Translations under genes and position numbers: made by a program
The notes under the pieces: generated by a model
Databases searched by the model: none
What the model saw: the letters and a program-made list of their open reading frames with translations, nothing else
Told to the model about the DNA's origin: nothing
NCBI GenBank assembly: GCA_020002185.1
Contig: CM034533.1
Span: 44,816,484-44,880,483 of the forward strand
Source of the DNA: Paraescarpia echinospica
Lineage: Eukaryota > Annelida > Polychaeta > Sabellida > Siboglinidae
Direction of reading: 5' to 3'
Length of the DNA: 64,000 nt
Shown: piece after piece, positions 45,101 to 53,519 of the stretch
How the letters are laid out: each line of letters begins with the position of its first letter
Position numbering within the stretch: the first letter of the stretch is position 1

Positions 45101-48100
45101 GCTCGGTCATTTGCAAAGTAGTTTTCACAGTGGTATAGCCACTCTCATCAATTTGTAGTGTAGAATTACACATTTTGCTTGATATAAAATAGCTTCCGAA
45201 TCCAAGACATATGTATTTGTATGTATACATGTACATTCAGCAGGGCGGGGTCCAATTACTTAATTGTAATTGATTACAGCGAAATGATGTAATTGTAATT
45301 TATTCTGAAAATATTTTGTAATTGATTATTTTGTGTAATTGAAACAATTACATCAATTACACAGGTTTTCTTACATTGCACGCTTTACATAAAAAAATGC
45401 CCCACAGATTGTGTTCAATCTACAAAATAATAAACCTGACAAAATACCTATTGCCTAAGTCTTGATCCTAATGTGTCATTCACTAACAGTGCTATCAGGT
45501 AATTAATGAAGAAGCCATGTAGCCATGCACTGTAGCTGGCAGTGTTCAATAGTACTATGTGCTCAGAGGGTGGATTAGTACTTGTCACTGTCCAAGGGTC
45601 AATATCCCCTTTGCTCTTTAACCAGGCTGCAAGGTGCTACTTCAAACTGACTAAACTGGTCTAGAGGCTGTCTGAGTCGCAGTACTTCAGAAGAGGAGGA
45701 TTCTAGCAGTTCTTAACAGCTTGCACTGTCTTTTATGAGCAACAAAGGCATTTTATTATGGATTTCCTGGCTTGTTTAATTACTTGCAATTGTGATTATT
45801 AACTAGAAGTTTCTGGCTAGGAAAGTATACCCCTTGAAGCAAAACCTTTGTGGCTTCAATGTCATCAATGTGCAAAAGACTATATATTTTGTTATATAAT
45901 ACCAGTCCGTGCATATCATATCATTGATAAACTGTTTGGTAGGTTCCATTAATGCATCTGTAATTGTAACTGAAAACTGAGTAGTGTAATTGTAAATGAT
46001 CTGAAACTTGTTGAAATGTAATTGTAATTTAAACGACAAATGAAAAGAAATGGTAATTTATTTGATTTTGTGTAATTGGATTGACATTCAGTGGGTTCAA
46101 TCATACACTGTCTACACTGCCTTTTATTGTCTCTTCCGAAAGACATAGGCAACATGAGGTGAACAAAATTTCCCAAGTTTTGAAACGGCGGCAGGTGGAA
46201 TCAAACCATCGTCACCTTGATCGACAGTCCGGCGCTTTACCGAGCGACCACCGTTCCCCACTACCAAGACAGAACTTTCACTCAATAGGTGCTGCCACTG
46301 ATGCAATTTCTTTCACCCACGATACATGGCAATAACCAAATCACCACCGGCACCCACTCATTTGAGTGTTTTGTTAGACTTCGCAGACTTAAATGAGATG
46401 ACCCCTTTGTTACTGTAAGACCATGTATACCTCAGATGCGATCAGCTCGAGGCCCACAGTCTGGCGGTTGAGTTCGTTGTTGATGATCTTGTACAACTCC
46501 GGGTCGTCGTCCTTCAGTGGTTCCTTCCCTGTCCACAGGTGGCGCTGGAATGATGACGGGATGGCAGCCGCTGTTCTCGGGGAGACAGAATTCCTGACCA
46601 GCTGCAATAAGGGTAAAAACCTACACATAGTATCAATTATGACATGTGGTTCATTTGGGAAAATGTGTTTCGTTTTGATGAAACCACAGGACAAACATAA
46701 TAATTACATTTGACCAGATCTGGTCAAAAATCAAAGCAAAATGGTAAAGGTTGATCTGCATATATAGTATAAGAAGAAGGTAGCTTTTTGATATTACACA
46801 ATCTAATAACCAAAGTGAATTGTGACTATTGATATTAACAAAAGGGCATTTGTGTAGAATTGTGGCCTACATCGATTTTGTCGTTATAACTATAATTTTG
46901 TATAAATGTGATATTGGAGTGCATTAATTCCATCATTCCACATCATCTCAGGCATGTTTATGTTGTAAAAACATTGCATCTTAGCATATTTTTGAGGCCT
47001 AAAAGACAGTCCAGATTACATCAACAACGTTTATCATTCATTTCAAGCAGCGTTATTTGGGCCTCAAAATGTGCTAACACGCAACATTTTACAGTATAAA
47101 TATGCCTGAGTTGATGTGGAATAACTGAATAAACACACTGAGGTATCAAATTTATGGAAATATATAGTTCGGATTCTACACAAGTGCCAACAAAAGAATA
47201 CCCGGGCTCTTGCAATAAACTGACTTACTTAGGCTAGTCACACACTATGAATATCAATTAACCAGATTCACAATAGGTTAAATCATTTGTGGAGAGTGAT
47301 TTTGTAAGATATTTTTAAAACAGAATTTGGACAGAATGACCGCAAATACGACTGAATGGCATTGTTTGCTAGACCTGCCTTGTATGCCTAATATGTACAA
47401 AATTTGTACATTGTTGCCACCATCTGACAATTTTTCTTTTTAATTGTGCTCACCTTCCTTTAGGATTTTCATCCATTTGTTGATGAATTAATTCTTAATA
47501 ATAATATTGTACTTGTAATGTTGATTTCAAGATTACAATATCTTTTTGTTTTGAACTTCTGATACAGCTTTGATCTCGAGTTTCCAAGGACTTGGGCATT
47601 ACTCTAGAATATAACTTTTCTGATTAATTAGTCAAAGTGATAAAATATAAAGACTTATTTAGGTCTTAATGACACATTATTCCCTTTAGCAAGGTGGCTG
47701 TGATGGAGCCCATCTATAATCTATATAGACTATACCTTGCATCATCAGCCCATCTCATCCAACTGAAAAATACCCTGCCGACCGATGAAATTAGTTGGTA
47801 ATGCTATACAAAAGTCCAACAATTTTTTCTCACGCATTATTTGGACAATTGTATTAGAGTTTACGAGGAACCTTTCTTTAATTCTTGGCTCAGGCTATTT
47901 CTCGAGCTGCTCGATAAATAACTCCGAATCTTATCGTTATTTGTCGAGCAGCTCGATAAATAACGCAAACTTCGTTCGTTATTTATCGAGCAGATCTGGA
48001 CGTGCATGCATGAGCACTTAGAAATATTTACGTGGACATACTAATTGTCTGAAGTAAATCCAATGCTGTTGAATCATTTCGTGGGTGTATTTGTCCGATC

Positions 48101-49577
48101 TGGTAGGAAATTACTTTTCTTATTCGTCGAGCTGCTCGAGAAATAACGCCGACTTCGTTCGTTTTTTATCGAGCAGATCTGGACGTGCATGCATGAGCAC
48201 TTAGAAACATTTACGTGGACATACTAATTGTCTGAAGTAAATCCGACGCTGTTGAATCATTTCGTGGGTGTATTTGTCCGATCTGGTAGGAAATTATGAC
48301 TTTTTTTATTCGTCGAGCTGCTCGAGAAATAACGCCAACTTCGTTCGTTATTTATCGAGCAGATCTGGATGTGCATGCATGAGCACTTAGAATTGTTTAC
48401 GTGGACATATTAATTGTCTGAAGTAAATCCGACGCTGTTGAATCATTTTATGGGTGTATTTGTCCGATCTGGTAGGAAATAATGACTTTTCTTATTCGTC
48501 GAGCTGCTCGAGAAATAACGCCGAGTTCGTTCGTTATTTATCGAGCAAATCTGGACGTGCATGCATGACCACTTAGAATTATTTACGTGGACATACTAAT
48601 TGTCTGAAGTAAATCCGACGCTGTTGAATCATTTCGTGGGTGTATTTGTCCGATCTGGTAGGAAATTATGACTTTTTATTCGTCGAGCTGCTCGAGAAAT
48701 AACGCCGACTTCGTTCGTTATTTATCGAGCAGATCTGGACGTGCATGCATGAGCACTTAGAAATATTTACGTGGACATACTAATTGTCTGAAGTAAATCC
48801 GACGCTGTTGAATCATTTCGTGGGTGTATTTGTCCGATCTGGTAGGAAATGATTACTTTTCTTATTCGTCGAGCTGCTCGAGAAATAAAGCCGACTTCGT
48901 TCGTTATTTATCGAGCAGATCTGGACGTGCATGCATGTGCACGTAGATATATTTTCAAGTCATCTACGTGGACATACTAATTGTTTGAAGTAAATGCGAC
49001 GCAGTCTAATCGTTTCGTGCCTGTATTTGTCCGTTTTGATGAGAAAATTAAGACTTCTTATACGTCGAGCTGCTCGAGAAATAACATATAGTTCATACTT
49101 TGAGTGCCATTTTATCAGTTGTCACCATTTTTTATACAATGTAATATATTACCAAATAAATTACATCATAGTCAAAATATAAGCAGCATACCGAATTACG
49201 CAGGCATGCACACATAGATTAAAAATGTACAAATCAAAAACATTATAAAACAGACAACTCGGCTGAAACATATGTCGGTTTACAATGAGAAAGTCAACTG
49301 AGAAAGTACTTGTAAATATTTTGGCATGTATCCACATTTGTACATCCAATGTTGTTTGTGTGCATAAGTTTAATGACTAATCAAAACACGTATTTTCATT
49401 AGAAAGTTCAACCTGTAACTGCACCATTTGCTGTGTTCCTTTGATCACAACATTACCGTCACATGGATGTATCAATTACTTCCACTCACGTTTTATTGAC
49501 GTTTGTAATCCCGGCTGAAGTAAACTGTAATTTACGCAGAGGACGTCATGGCATGCTGTTTGACTGTGTATACGTGT

Positions 49578-49635
<58 letters not shown>

Positions 49636-50402
49636 TTAAGTTATCTCCAATCATATCTAGTTGTACATATGTCGTAATGACAAATAGTTTAATTAATAAT
49701 AGTATCATACAGGTGTAACCTTGCTTTTAAGTGTTTTTGAGAACGGACAAATACAGGCACGATTAGACTGCATCGGATTTACTTCAAACAATTAATATGT
49801 CCACGTAGATGCCTTGAAAATATATATAAGTGCACATGCATGCACGTCCAATCTGCTCGATAAATAACGATAAAAATCGACGTTATTTGTCGAGCTGCTC
49901 GACAAATAACAGCCAGGCCTCGCGTTATTTCTCGAGCTGCTCGACAAATAACGGACCGAGTTCGCGTTATTTCTCGAGCTGCTCGAGAAATAACGATCAG
50001 ATTCGGCGTTATTTCTCGAGCAGCTCGAGAAATAGCCAGGGCGTTAATTCTTATGTAGCTTTTTTTGTAGGAGTCAAATGCGACGAGTTATGCAAATGCC
50101 TATAGTATAGCCTAGGCTATACTATAGTATGGCTATGTTCACGAATTAAATGCATCAAACATCTGTACCACAAATTGATATGGCTATGTTAGTCCACGTA
50201 GGTGTCTGTGTGGAATAAACAGACTCAAAGTACCACAGCAAATTCGACCATAGATTAAGGTATCAAGAATCAAGGTACGACTGGAAAGATACGTCGTGCT
50301 GGTCGTTACATGATTAGGCTAGCGTCGCTGTTGTGTTGATGACGTCTGTCATAATTAAAAGCTTACCTGTCGCAATAAAAACTGTGTCGCCAGTGGCAAC
50401 AT
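27001..50402 (-). CDS. SHMT2: SHMT2, mitochondrial serine hydroxymethyltransferase (twelve exons, complete)
   Basis: Twelve exons on the minus strand join in frame (1476 nt, 491 residues): 50402-50367, 46601-46431, 44616-44537, 42043-41843, 39592-39511, 38354-38232, 37830-37691, 37209-37047, 35656-35557, 28983-28828, 28108-28001 and 27116-27001. The enzyme uses pyridoxal phosphate to convert serine and tetrahydrofolate to glycine and 5,10-methylene-tetrahydrofolate. The PLP lysine is K272 in [11 protein letters not shown]; the ADMAHISGL motif holds D243 and H246; the carboxylate-binding arginine is R416 in GGLRLG. The leader [19 protein letters not shown] is basic, hydrophobic and free of acidic residues, fitting a mitochondrial presequence. 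[24 protein letters not shown] and FPMPG match the mitochondrial paralogue better than the cytosolic one. Some near-invariant positions differ ([24 protein letters not shown]). All introns are GT-AG. Confidence 0.95.
27600..27770 (-). repeat. Dispersed repeat (family 4), inverted copy
   Basis: Minus strand reads GCTAGCGGGCCCTTTCAGGT, GGTTCATAGATTTATGCATT and GGGGTGGGTATCTTGGGAGG, matching 14180-14325. Lies in SHMT2 intron 11. Confidence 0.6.
28001..28108 (-). CDS. SHMT2: SHMT2 exon 11
   Basis: Acceptor TTCCAG, donor GTGACA. Encodes [20 protein letters not shown] and [15 protein letters not shown]. Confidence 0.95.
28828..28983 (-). CDS. SHMT2: SHMT2 exon 10
   Basis: Acceptor CACCAG, donor GTGAGT. 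Encodes [40 protein letters not shown] and RL, including the substrate-carboxylate arginine. Confidence 0.96.
29683..35391. repeat. 62-bp minisatellite, about 92 copies, in SHMT2 intron 9
   Basis: Unit begins CTAAGTTATTGCCATTAGAA and ends CGCTGCCACGTA; starts at 29745 and 29807 give the 62-bp period. Copies differ at a few recurring sites (CATCGC/CATTGC, GGCGTT/GGTGTT/GGCATT, CCGC/CCAC). The diagnostic variant CTGCCTTTAG recurs at 30931, 31737 and 32543, spacing 806 bp (13 units). It fills most of the 6.6-kb intron. Confidence 0.97.
35557..35656 (-). CDS. SHMT2: SHMT2 exon 9
   Basis: Acceptor TTGTACAG, donor GTGAGT. Encodes [20 protein letters not shown] and MDRGHTLVS, leaving one base of an Asp codon. 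Confidence 0.94.
36127..36867. repeat. 39-bp minisatellite, 19 copies, in SHMT2 intron 8
   Basis: Unit starts GACTACACCCACCGATGGAG and ends GGGCTGCA. Two main variants alternate irregularly (CCATGGG and CCACAGG). Long open frames on both strands follow from the 39-bp period. Confidence 0.96.
37047..37209 (-). CDS. SHMT2: SHMT2 exon 8
   Basis: Acceptor CCACAG, donor GTTGGT. Encodes [40 protein letters not shown] and [15 protein letters not shown] differs from the very conserved GGPHNHAI. Confidence 0.95.
37691..37830 (-). CDS. SHMT2: SHMT2 exon 7, PLP-lysine exon
   Basis: Acceptor TTACAG, donor GTGAGA. Encodes [20 protein letters not shown] and [16 protein letters not shown]. The lysine in THKT forms the Schiff base with PLP. 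Confidence 0.96.
38232..38354 (-). CDS. SHMT2: SHMT2 exon 6
   Basis: Acceptor ATTCAG, donor GTAAAG, 41 codons in phase 0. Encodes [20 protein letters not shown], then [20 protein letters not shown] and E. Confidence 0.95.
38390..38460. repeat. 28-bp imperfect hairpin just upstream of SHMT2 exon 6
   Basis: Left arm 38390-38417 (AAATTTTACATTTGAGATTT then GCATCCC) pairs with 38433-38460 with four mismatches around a 15-base loop. On the minus strand it ends about 36 bases before the exon 6 acceptor. Confidence 0.85.
39249..39542 (-). repeat. 42-bp exon-derived minisatellite, seven copies, across the exon 5 donor of SHMT2
   Basis: Seven head-to-tail 42-bp units: 39249, 39291, 39333, 39375, 39417, 39459 and 39501. 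On the minus strand each has the last 32 bases of exon 5 (FESMPYRLN region) and ten intron bases starting GTTAGT. The unit at 39501-39542 is the real exon end. The next two units (39459, 39417) have ATTAGT, so their donor is lost. The units at 39375 and 39333 carry an in-frame TAG. Confidence 0.96.
39511..39592 (-). CDS. SHMT2: SHMT2 exon 5, giving rise to a minisatellite
   Basis: Acceptor TTTCAG and donor GTTAGT. Encodes [20 protein letters not shown] and SMPYRLN. Its last 32 bases plus the first 10 intron bases form the unit of the 42-bp array that follows. Confidence 0.92.
40202..41191. repeat. 33-bp minisatellite, about 30 copies, in SHMT2 intron 4
   Basis: Unit starts ATCCAATGATGTCATCTGGC and ends with CGATCATT. 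The base after GGCTAG varies among A, T, G and C between units, the rest being almost invariant. Frames stay open on both strands because 33 is a multiple of three; no coding function is supported. Confidence 0.97.
41843..42043 (-). CDS. SHMT2: SHMT2 exon 4
   Basis: Acceptor TTGCAG, donor GTATGT. Encodes [40 protein letters not shown] and DLPHGG. Its first 41 bases are duplicated at 43133-43173. Confidence 0.95.
42003..43084. repeat. 1.08-kb duplicated module, copy 1, with exon 4 start and eight 91-bp repeats
   Basis: Near-identical to 43133-44213 at offset 1130. Contains the first 41 bases of SHMT2 exon 4, its acceptor, about 310 bp of unique intron and eight 91-bp units from 42356 (start GCATCATGGTTCTAGTTTCT). 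Confidence 0.95.
43133..43173 (-). pseudogene. Duplicated fragment of SHMT2 exon 4 with intact acceptor
   Basis: Identical to the first 41 bases of exon 4 ([13 protein letters not shown]), preceded by the same TTGCAG acceptor. After the break the frame reads unrelated sequence and reaches a stop, with no obvious donor, so it looks like a decoy exon start rather than a usable exon. Confidence 0.85.
43133..44213. repeat. 1.08-kb duplicated module, copy 2
   Basis: Second copy of the module, with only a handful of substitutions and one single-base deletion near 44055. It includes eight 91-bp units from 43486 and a 41-bp copy of the start of exon 4. Confidence 0.95.
44214..44520 (-). mobile_element. 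tRNA-derived SINE, full copy (family 1)
   Basis: On the minus strand the head reads AGCTTGGTAGTGTAGTCTTA, then GCACATCTGCCTGGCATG and GAGTTCAAAACCCAGACTGG, a tRNA-like A box and B box. The body includes AAAAGAACCACTGAGGACGA and the tail AATAATGTTCTGAAAAAAGC. It shares body and tail with copies near 12300 and 440. Confidence 0.75.
44537..44616 (-). CDS. SHMT2: SHMT2 exon 3
   Basis: Acceptor GACAG, donor GTAGGT. Encodes [20 protein letters not shown] and EGLPNA plus two bases of an Arg codon. EGLPNAR replaces the usual EGYPGKR or EGYPGQR. Confidence 0.95.
45241..46083. mobile_element. hAT-like non-autonomous element with 8-bp target duplication
   Basis: Starts CAGGGCGGGGTCCAATTAC and ends with the complement of CAATCCAATTACACAAAATC, giving short imperfect terminal inverted repeats. 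It is flanked by ACATTCAG at 45233-45240 and 46084-46091. The ends are rich in TAATTGTAATTG motifs. An 8-bp duplication and a CAG start fit hAT. No transposase frame. It lies in SHMT2 intron 2. Confidence 0.8.
46115..46260 (-). mobile_element. tRNA-derived SINE (family 2)
   Basis: Minus strand has GGTGGTCGCTCGGTAAAGCG, CCGGACTGTCGAT and GATGGTTTGATTCCACC (B-box-like), then CAAAACTTGGGAAATTTTGT and GGAAGAGACA. The same order occurs at 17080-17230. Confidence 0.65.
46278..46350 (+). repeat. Dispersed repeat (family 3), end block
   Basis: TCACTCAATAGGTGCTGCCA and ATAACCAAATCACCACCGGC match the ends of the copies near 10525 and 20335. Confidence 0.5.
46431..46601 (-). CDS. SHMT2: SHMT2 exon 2
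   Basis: Acceptor TTGCAG, donor GTATAC, 57 codons in phase 0. Contains the basic end of the presequence, then [18 protein letters not shown] and [13 protein letters not shown], the start of the SHMT fold. Confidence 0.95.
46934..47124. repeat. Imperfect inverted repeat, MITE-like
   Basis: Arms 46934-47000 (CATTCCACATCATCTCAGGC to TTTTTGAGGCCT) and 47060-47124 (GGCCTCAAAATGTGCTAACA to TTGATGTGGAATA) are mostly complementary with a 59-bp spacer. In SHMT2 intron 1. Confidence 0.65.
47887..50043. mobile_element. Foldback-type DNA transposon with tandem-repeat inverted arms
   Basis: The left end GGCTCAGGCTATTTCTCGAG and the inverted right end CGCCCTGGCTATTTCTCGAG form terminal inverted repeats, and both are flanked by the 9-bp direct repeat TTAATTCTT (47878-47886 and 50044-50052). 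The left arm has about six units of 183-186 bp (48001, 48184, 48370, 48556, 48740, 48926). The right arm (49742-50043) is the inverted complement of one such unit plus several CTCGAGCAGCTCGAG palindromes. No transposase frame is visible. A 9-bp duplication with long arms fits Foldback or Mutator-like non-autonomous elements. It sits in SHMT2 intron 1. Confidence 0.85.
49577..49633. repeat. (CA)n microsatellite inside the foldback element
   Basis: About 57 bp of CA between the two arms of the 47887-50043 element. Confidence 0.95.
50100..50127. repeat. Perfect 28-bp palindrome in SHMT2 intron 1
   Basis: Half-site CTATAGTATAGCCT is followed directly by its exact complement; centre CCTAGG. About 240 bp from exon 1 and 57 bp from the foldback element. 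Confidence 0.95.
50367..50402 (-). CDS. SHMT2: SHMT2 exon 1, leader exon
   Basis: A 12-codon exon, [12 protein letters not shown], followed by strong donor GTAAGC in phase 0, matching the phase-0 start of exon 2. Joined to exon 2 it completes a mitochondrial-type presequence. A start further upstream is not excluded, but the ATG and donor fit well. Confidence 0.75.
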
Positions 50403-50803
50403 TATTAGGTTAGGCGTAATAGCGAAAAGTACACGTCGTTAACTCGAGGTAACCTTAATTTGCAAAAGAGAGCTGAAAAGCTAGGCATTTAACTGTCATC
50501 GCAAACGTGGTCAGGGCAAAGTTCGAGTCAAGGCTCAAACTTCGATATTCACGGTAATACCGCCATCTGACGGATAATGTATAAACTTGTCAGTTTGTAC
50601 TACCATCTGTCGGATTAACTAAAATTAATACAAACACATGCGAATAATTTAGAGTTATGCACATATTACATAATTTTATGTTTATATAATGAAAAGTTTT
50701 ATGTCATAACAGACGTATTTTATCATATTTCAAAAGTCACGTATTTACATAATATTAAACAAAGCACGATCTTTAATAAATAGGTCAACTCATCACTCGT
50801 CTT
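50403..50803 (-). promoter_or_regulatory. Putative SHMT2 5' UTR and promoter interval
   Basis: The 401 bp between the SHMT2 start codon and tRNA-Glu must hold the 5' UTR and core promoter if exon 1 is correct. No convincing TATA box at a fixed distance was found, so the transcription start is undefined. Confidence 0.4.
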
Positions 50804-50875
50804 TCCCAGGTGGTCTAGTGGTTAGGATTCGGCGCTCTCACCGCCGCGGCCGGGGTTCGATTCCCCGTCCGGGAA
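50804..50875 (+). tRNA. tRNA-Glu (anticodon CTC)
   Basis: 72 bases with intact A box (TGGTCTAGTGG, 50811-50821), B box (GGTTCGATTCC, 50854-50864) and anticodon CTC at 50837-50839. D, anticodon and T arms fold. The acceptor stem has one A-C mismatch (pair 5-68) and one terminal G-T. No CCA is encoded, as expected for a eukaryotic gene. A T5 run at 50879-50883 is a good RNA polymerase III terminator. Confidence 0.95.
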
Positions 50876-50878
50876 TAC

Positions 50879-50883
50879 TTTTT
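50879..50883 (+). terminator. RNA polymerase III terminator of tRNA-Glu
   Basis: Run of five T three bases after the tRNA 3' end. Confidence 0.75.
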
Positions 50884-51318
50884 CTTCGTGATTATGCCAT
50901 GACAACATATCACTCTAACATACTGTATGTATGGGTATAAAAATCATATGCAAATACAGCATATTAGTTTATAAAGACAGAATTAAGTGTAATAACACTT
51001 ACGATAATCTTGGTTATAAGTTTAACTTCCCTTCATCGTGACTTCGATTAGGTTCATTTTAATTCAGTTGGATTCATAAATGTAAAATATATTCACTCGA
51101 GAGGTTTTCATACCAACCTCATAGATTATTTTGTATTAAAGCCTATTTGTAACGTTAATCAACAGATGGCGCCACAGTTATCATACTGACCGTATGACTC
51201 CTAAGAAGTGTTGGCCAGTACTCAACCAATACAAAACAAGACTCGCCAATGTGAAAGTGTAAACATTTCCACAACTTAAAAACTGGGCAACTTATCAAAA
51301 CGTGAAAAGTGGGCAAAC

Positions 51319-51587
51319 CAGGGGCGGATCCAGAAATCGAATCTAGGGGCGGCACAAAAACCGCACGAACCTAATGGTGTAGTCGATATGTTTTCGTTAC
51401 CGCGTTGCCGCAACTTCCCTTTATTATTATAACCTGAACGGGGGCACATTTCAAATGGTATAGGGGGCACATTTCAAAAGGTCTAGGGGGCACATTCGCG
51501 TGAGCCCATTATAAAAGGTCTGCGGACAGGCCGAATTCATAAGGTCTACGGGGCATGTGCACCCAGGCCCTCCTGAATACGCCTATG
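51319..51587. mobile_element. Probable hAT-like MITE
   Basis: Left end CAGGGGCGGATCCAGAA; right end is the complement of CATAGGCGTATTCAGGAGG. The terminal CAGGGGCGGATCCAG is common in hAT elements. Flanks share only GCAAA, so the target duplication is eroded. Inside are repeated GGGGGCACATTTCAAA blocks. Confidence 0.55.
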
Positions 51588-52185
51588 CAAAATATCACAG
51601 GACAAAATCCCATAATGTGAAAAGTGACAAATTCCCACAGTGTTATATATTTATTCCATAAAAATGTTTTAATTTTTTGTTGAAGATGGTGGTTTCTTTG
51701 ATCTTTTTGTATGCTTACTACATGCTTCTTATTTTCCTGTAATCTTGTTCAAGATAGTTCTATGAAAAATGTGCAATAATTTACAACAAAATTTATAACG
51801 TTATTTTTAGTTTCATCGAACTTAAATTATTGCTGTAATATTCATGTTAACAAGATGTTAATATATATCTTGATTACATATAAAATAATATAACTTTACG
51901 TGCACAAACAATAATTTTAGGATTTTGTTAACGTTTCTCTTTCTGACATTTTAACCTGTGGTGGTTTTTTCATTTTTAATATATATTCTATAAGGATTAT
52001 GGTAGTTGTGATATTATCCGTGTGGTTTATGTCCGGGATACATCCCGATGTTCTGCAACTTTCTCTCACTCCCGGCAGTTCATCCCAGCCTTTTTAAGAT
52101 CTCTCTTGACAATGTTTCTCTATCGTATTTTGGGTCTCCCTCTTCTTAAAGATATGACGAAGAAGACTCTGCGACGTAACTAGCG

Positions 52186-52256
52186 ACAATGTGTCTGTGT
52201 GTGTGTGTGTGTGCGTGCGTGTGTGCGTTTGCGCGTGCGTGTGCGTGCGCGTGTAA
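52186..52256. repeat. GT-rich microsatellite
   Basis: TGTGTGTG changing to GCGTGCGT-type repeats. Confidence 0.85.
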
Positions 52257-52427
52257 GAAGGTGCTAGGCTTCGATACAGGCATTTTCAATCAATCAATCA
52301 AGATCCATTTTTATGGTGTCGTTCCATCTCAGCTTTGGTCTTCCCCTTCGTCGTTCGTCACCCTCTTCTGCTTTCCATGCTCTTTTTACACTCGGTCTTC
52401 ACCCATTCCTTGCACGTGTTCTGCCTA

Positions 52428-52727
52428 TCTCACTCACTCACTCACTCACTCACTCACTCACTCACTCACTCACTCACTCACTCACTCACTCACTCACTCA
52501 CTCACTCACCCACTCACCCATTCACCCACTCACCCACTCACCCACTCACCCACCCACTCAATCACCCACTCACCCTCTCACCCACCCACTCACCCACTCA
52601 CCCATCCACTCACCCACCCATTCACCCACTCACCCACTCACCCATCCACTCACCCACTCACCCACCCACTCACTCACCCATTCACCCACTCACTCACCCA
52701 CCCACCCGCTCACCCACCCACCCACCC
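52428..52727. repeat. (CTCA)n / CCCA tetranucleotide repeat
   Basis: Perfect CTCA run to about 52508, then CTCA mixed with CCCA and CCAT tetramers. The periodic Thr-His-Ser/Pro open frames are artefacts of the repeat. ATCA-rich low-complexity DNA follows to about 52830. Confidence 0.95.
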
Positions 52728-53519
52728 GATCGATAAATAAATAAATCGACCAATCAATATATTGATCGGTCGTTCGATCGATAGATTGATCAATCAACCA
52801 ATCGATCAAACAATCAATCAACCAATCAAGATATATTCTTTAATCGGGTACCCTACAATGATGTGTGTAAAACATATAATCGAGTACTTGCAAGTACCTA
52901 TAACATGCTAATATCTGAGGAACAGGCAGTATTAGTAAACCTTCAGAAAACGTCGGCGTAAAGGAGTCGTGGGCGCACCATTGGCGGAAGTGACGCCCGG
53001 GCATTACGTTACTTCACAGTAGGCCGACGTCTGCTTTGGTCTGCTTTGCTGAGCTCAGTGGTACGGTTGGTATGACTTTTTCTGTATACATTTTAACCAT
53101 TTATCATGTTTTAGACAAGCTCTGCTTGCGAAACTAATATGTATCTTCATTTGGTTGTATAGTTGAGTTGCCTAGATTCGTGTACTTTGTCTTGTACGAA
53201 AATGTAGTGCCTATTTTCGTTTGTTTTAATTATTGTGTTGTGAATATTGTTTTTAATACCTCAGCATTCAAAAGTTTATACTAACAAATGGAAGTAGATT
53301 TAGGCCCTTTTTATATGTTAGACCTACCATGGGTTTTTCGTGAAAACGCGGGGTGGGTTCCGTGGTTTCAAAGAATGCGGATGAAAGGAACATGTCCTAC
53401 GTTCTTTTGTTCTACAACTGGCACACTTGTCTTTATTTGTCTTTATACCGTTATATACGTGTCATTTATTTATCTTTATACCGTTATATACGTGTCATTT
53501 ATTTTATTTGTCACAACGA

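Noticed and set aside
52189..52744. Thr-His-rich frames
   Set aside because: Reading of the CTCA/CCCA tetranucleotide repeat.
53040..53110. Possible first exon of a rightward gene (CTCAGTGGTACGGTTGGTATG)
   Set aside because: No start codon, coding match or downstream exon could be tied to it.
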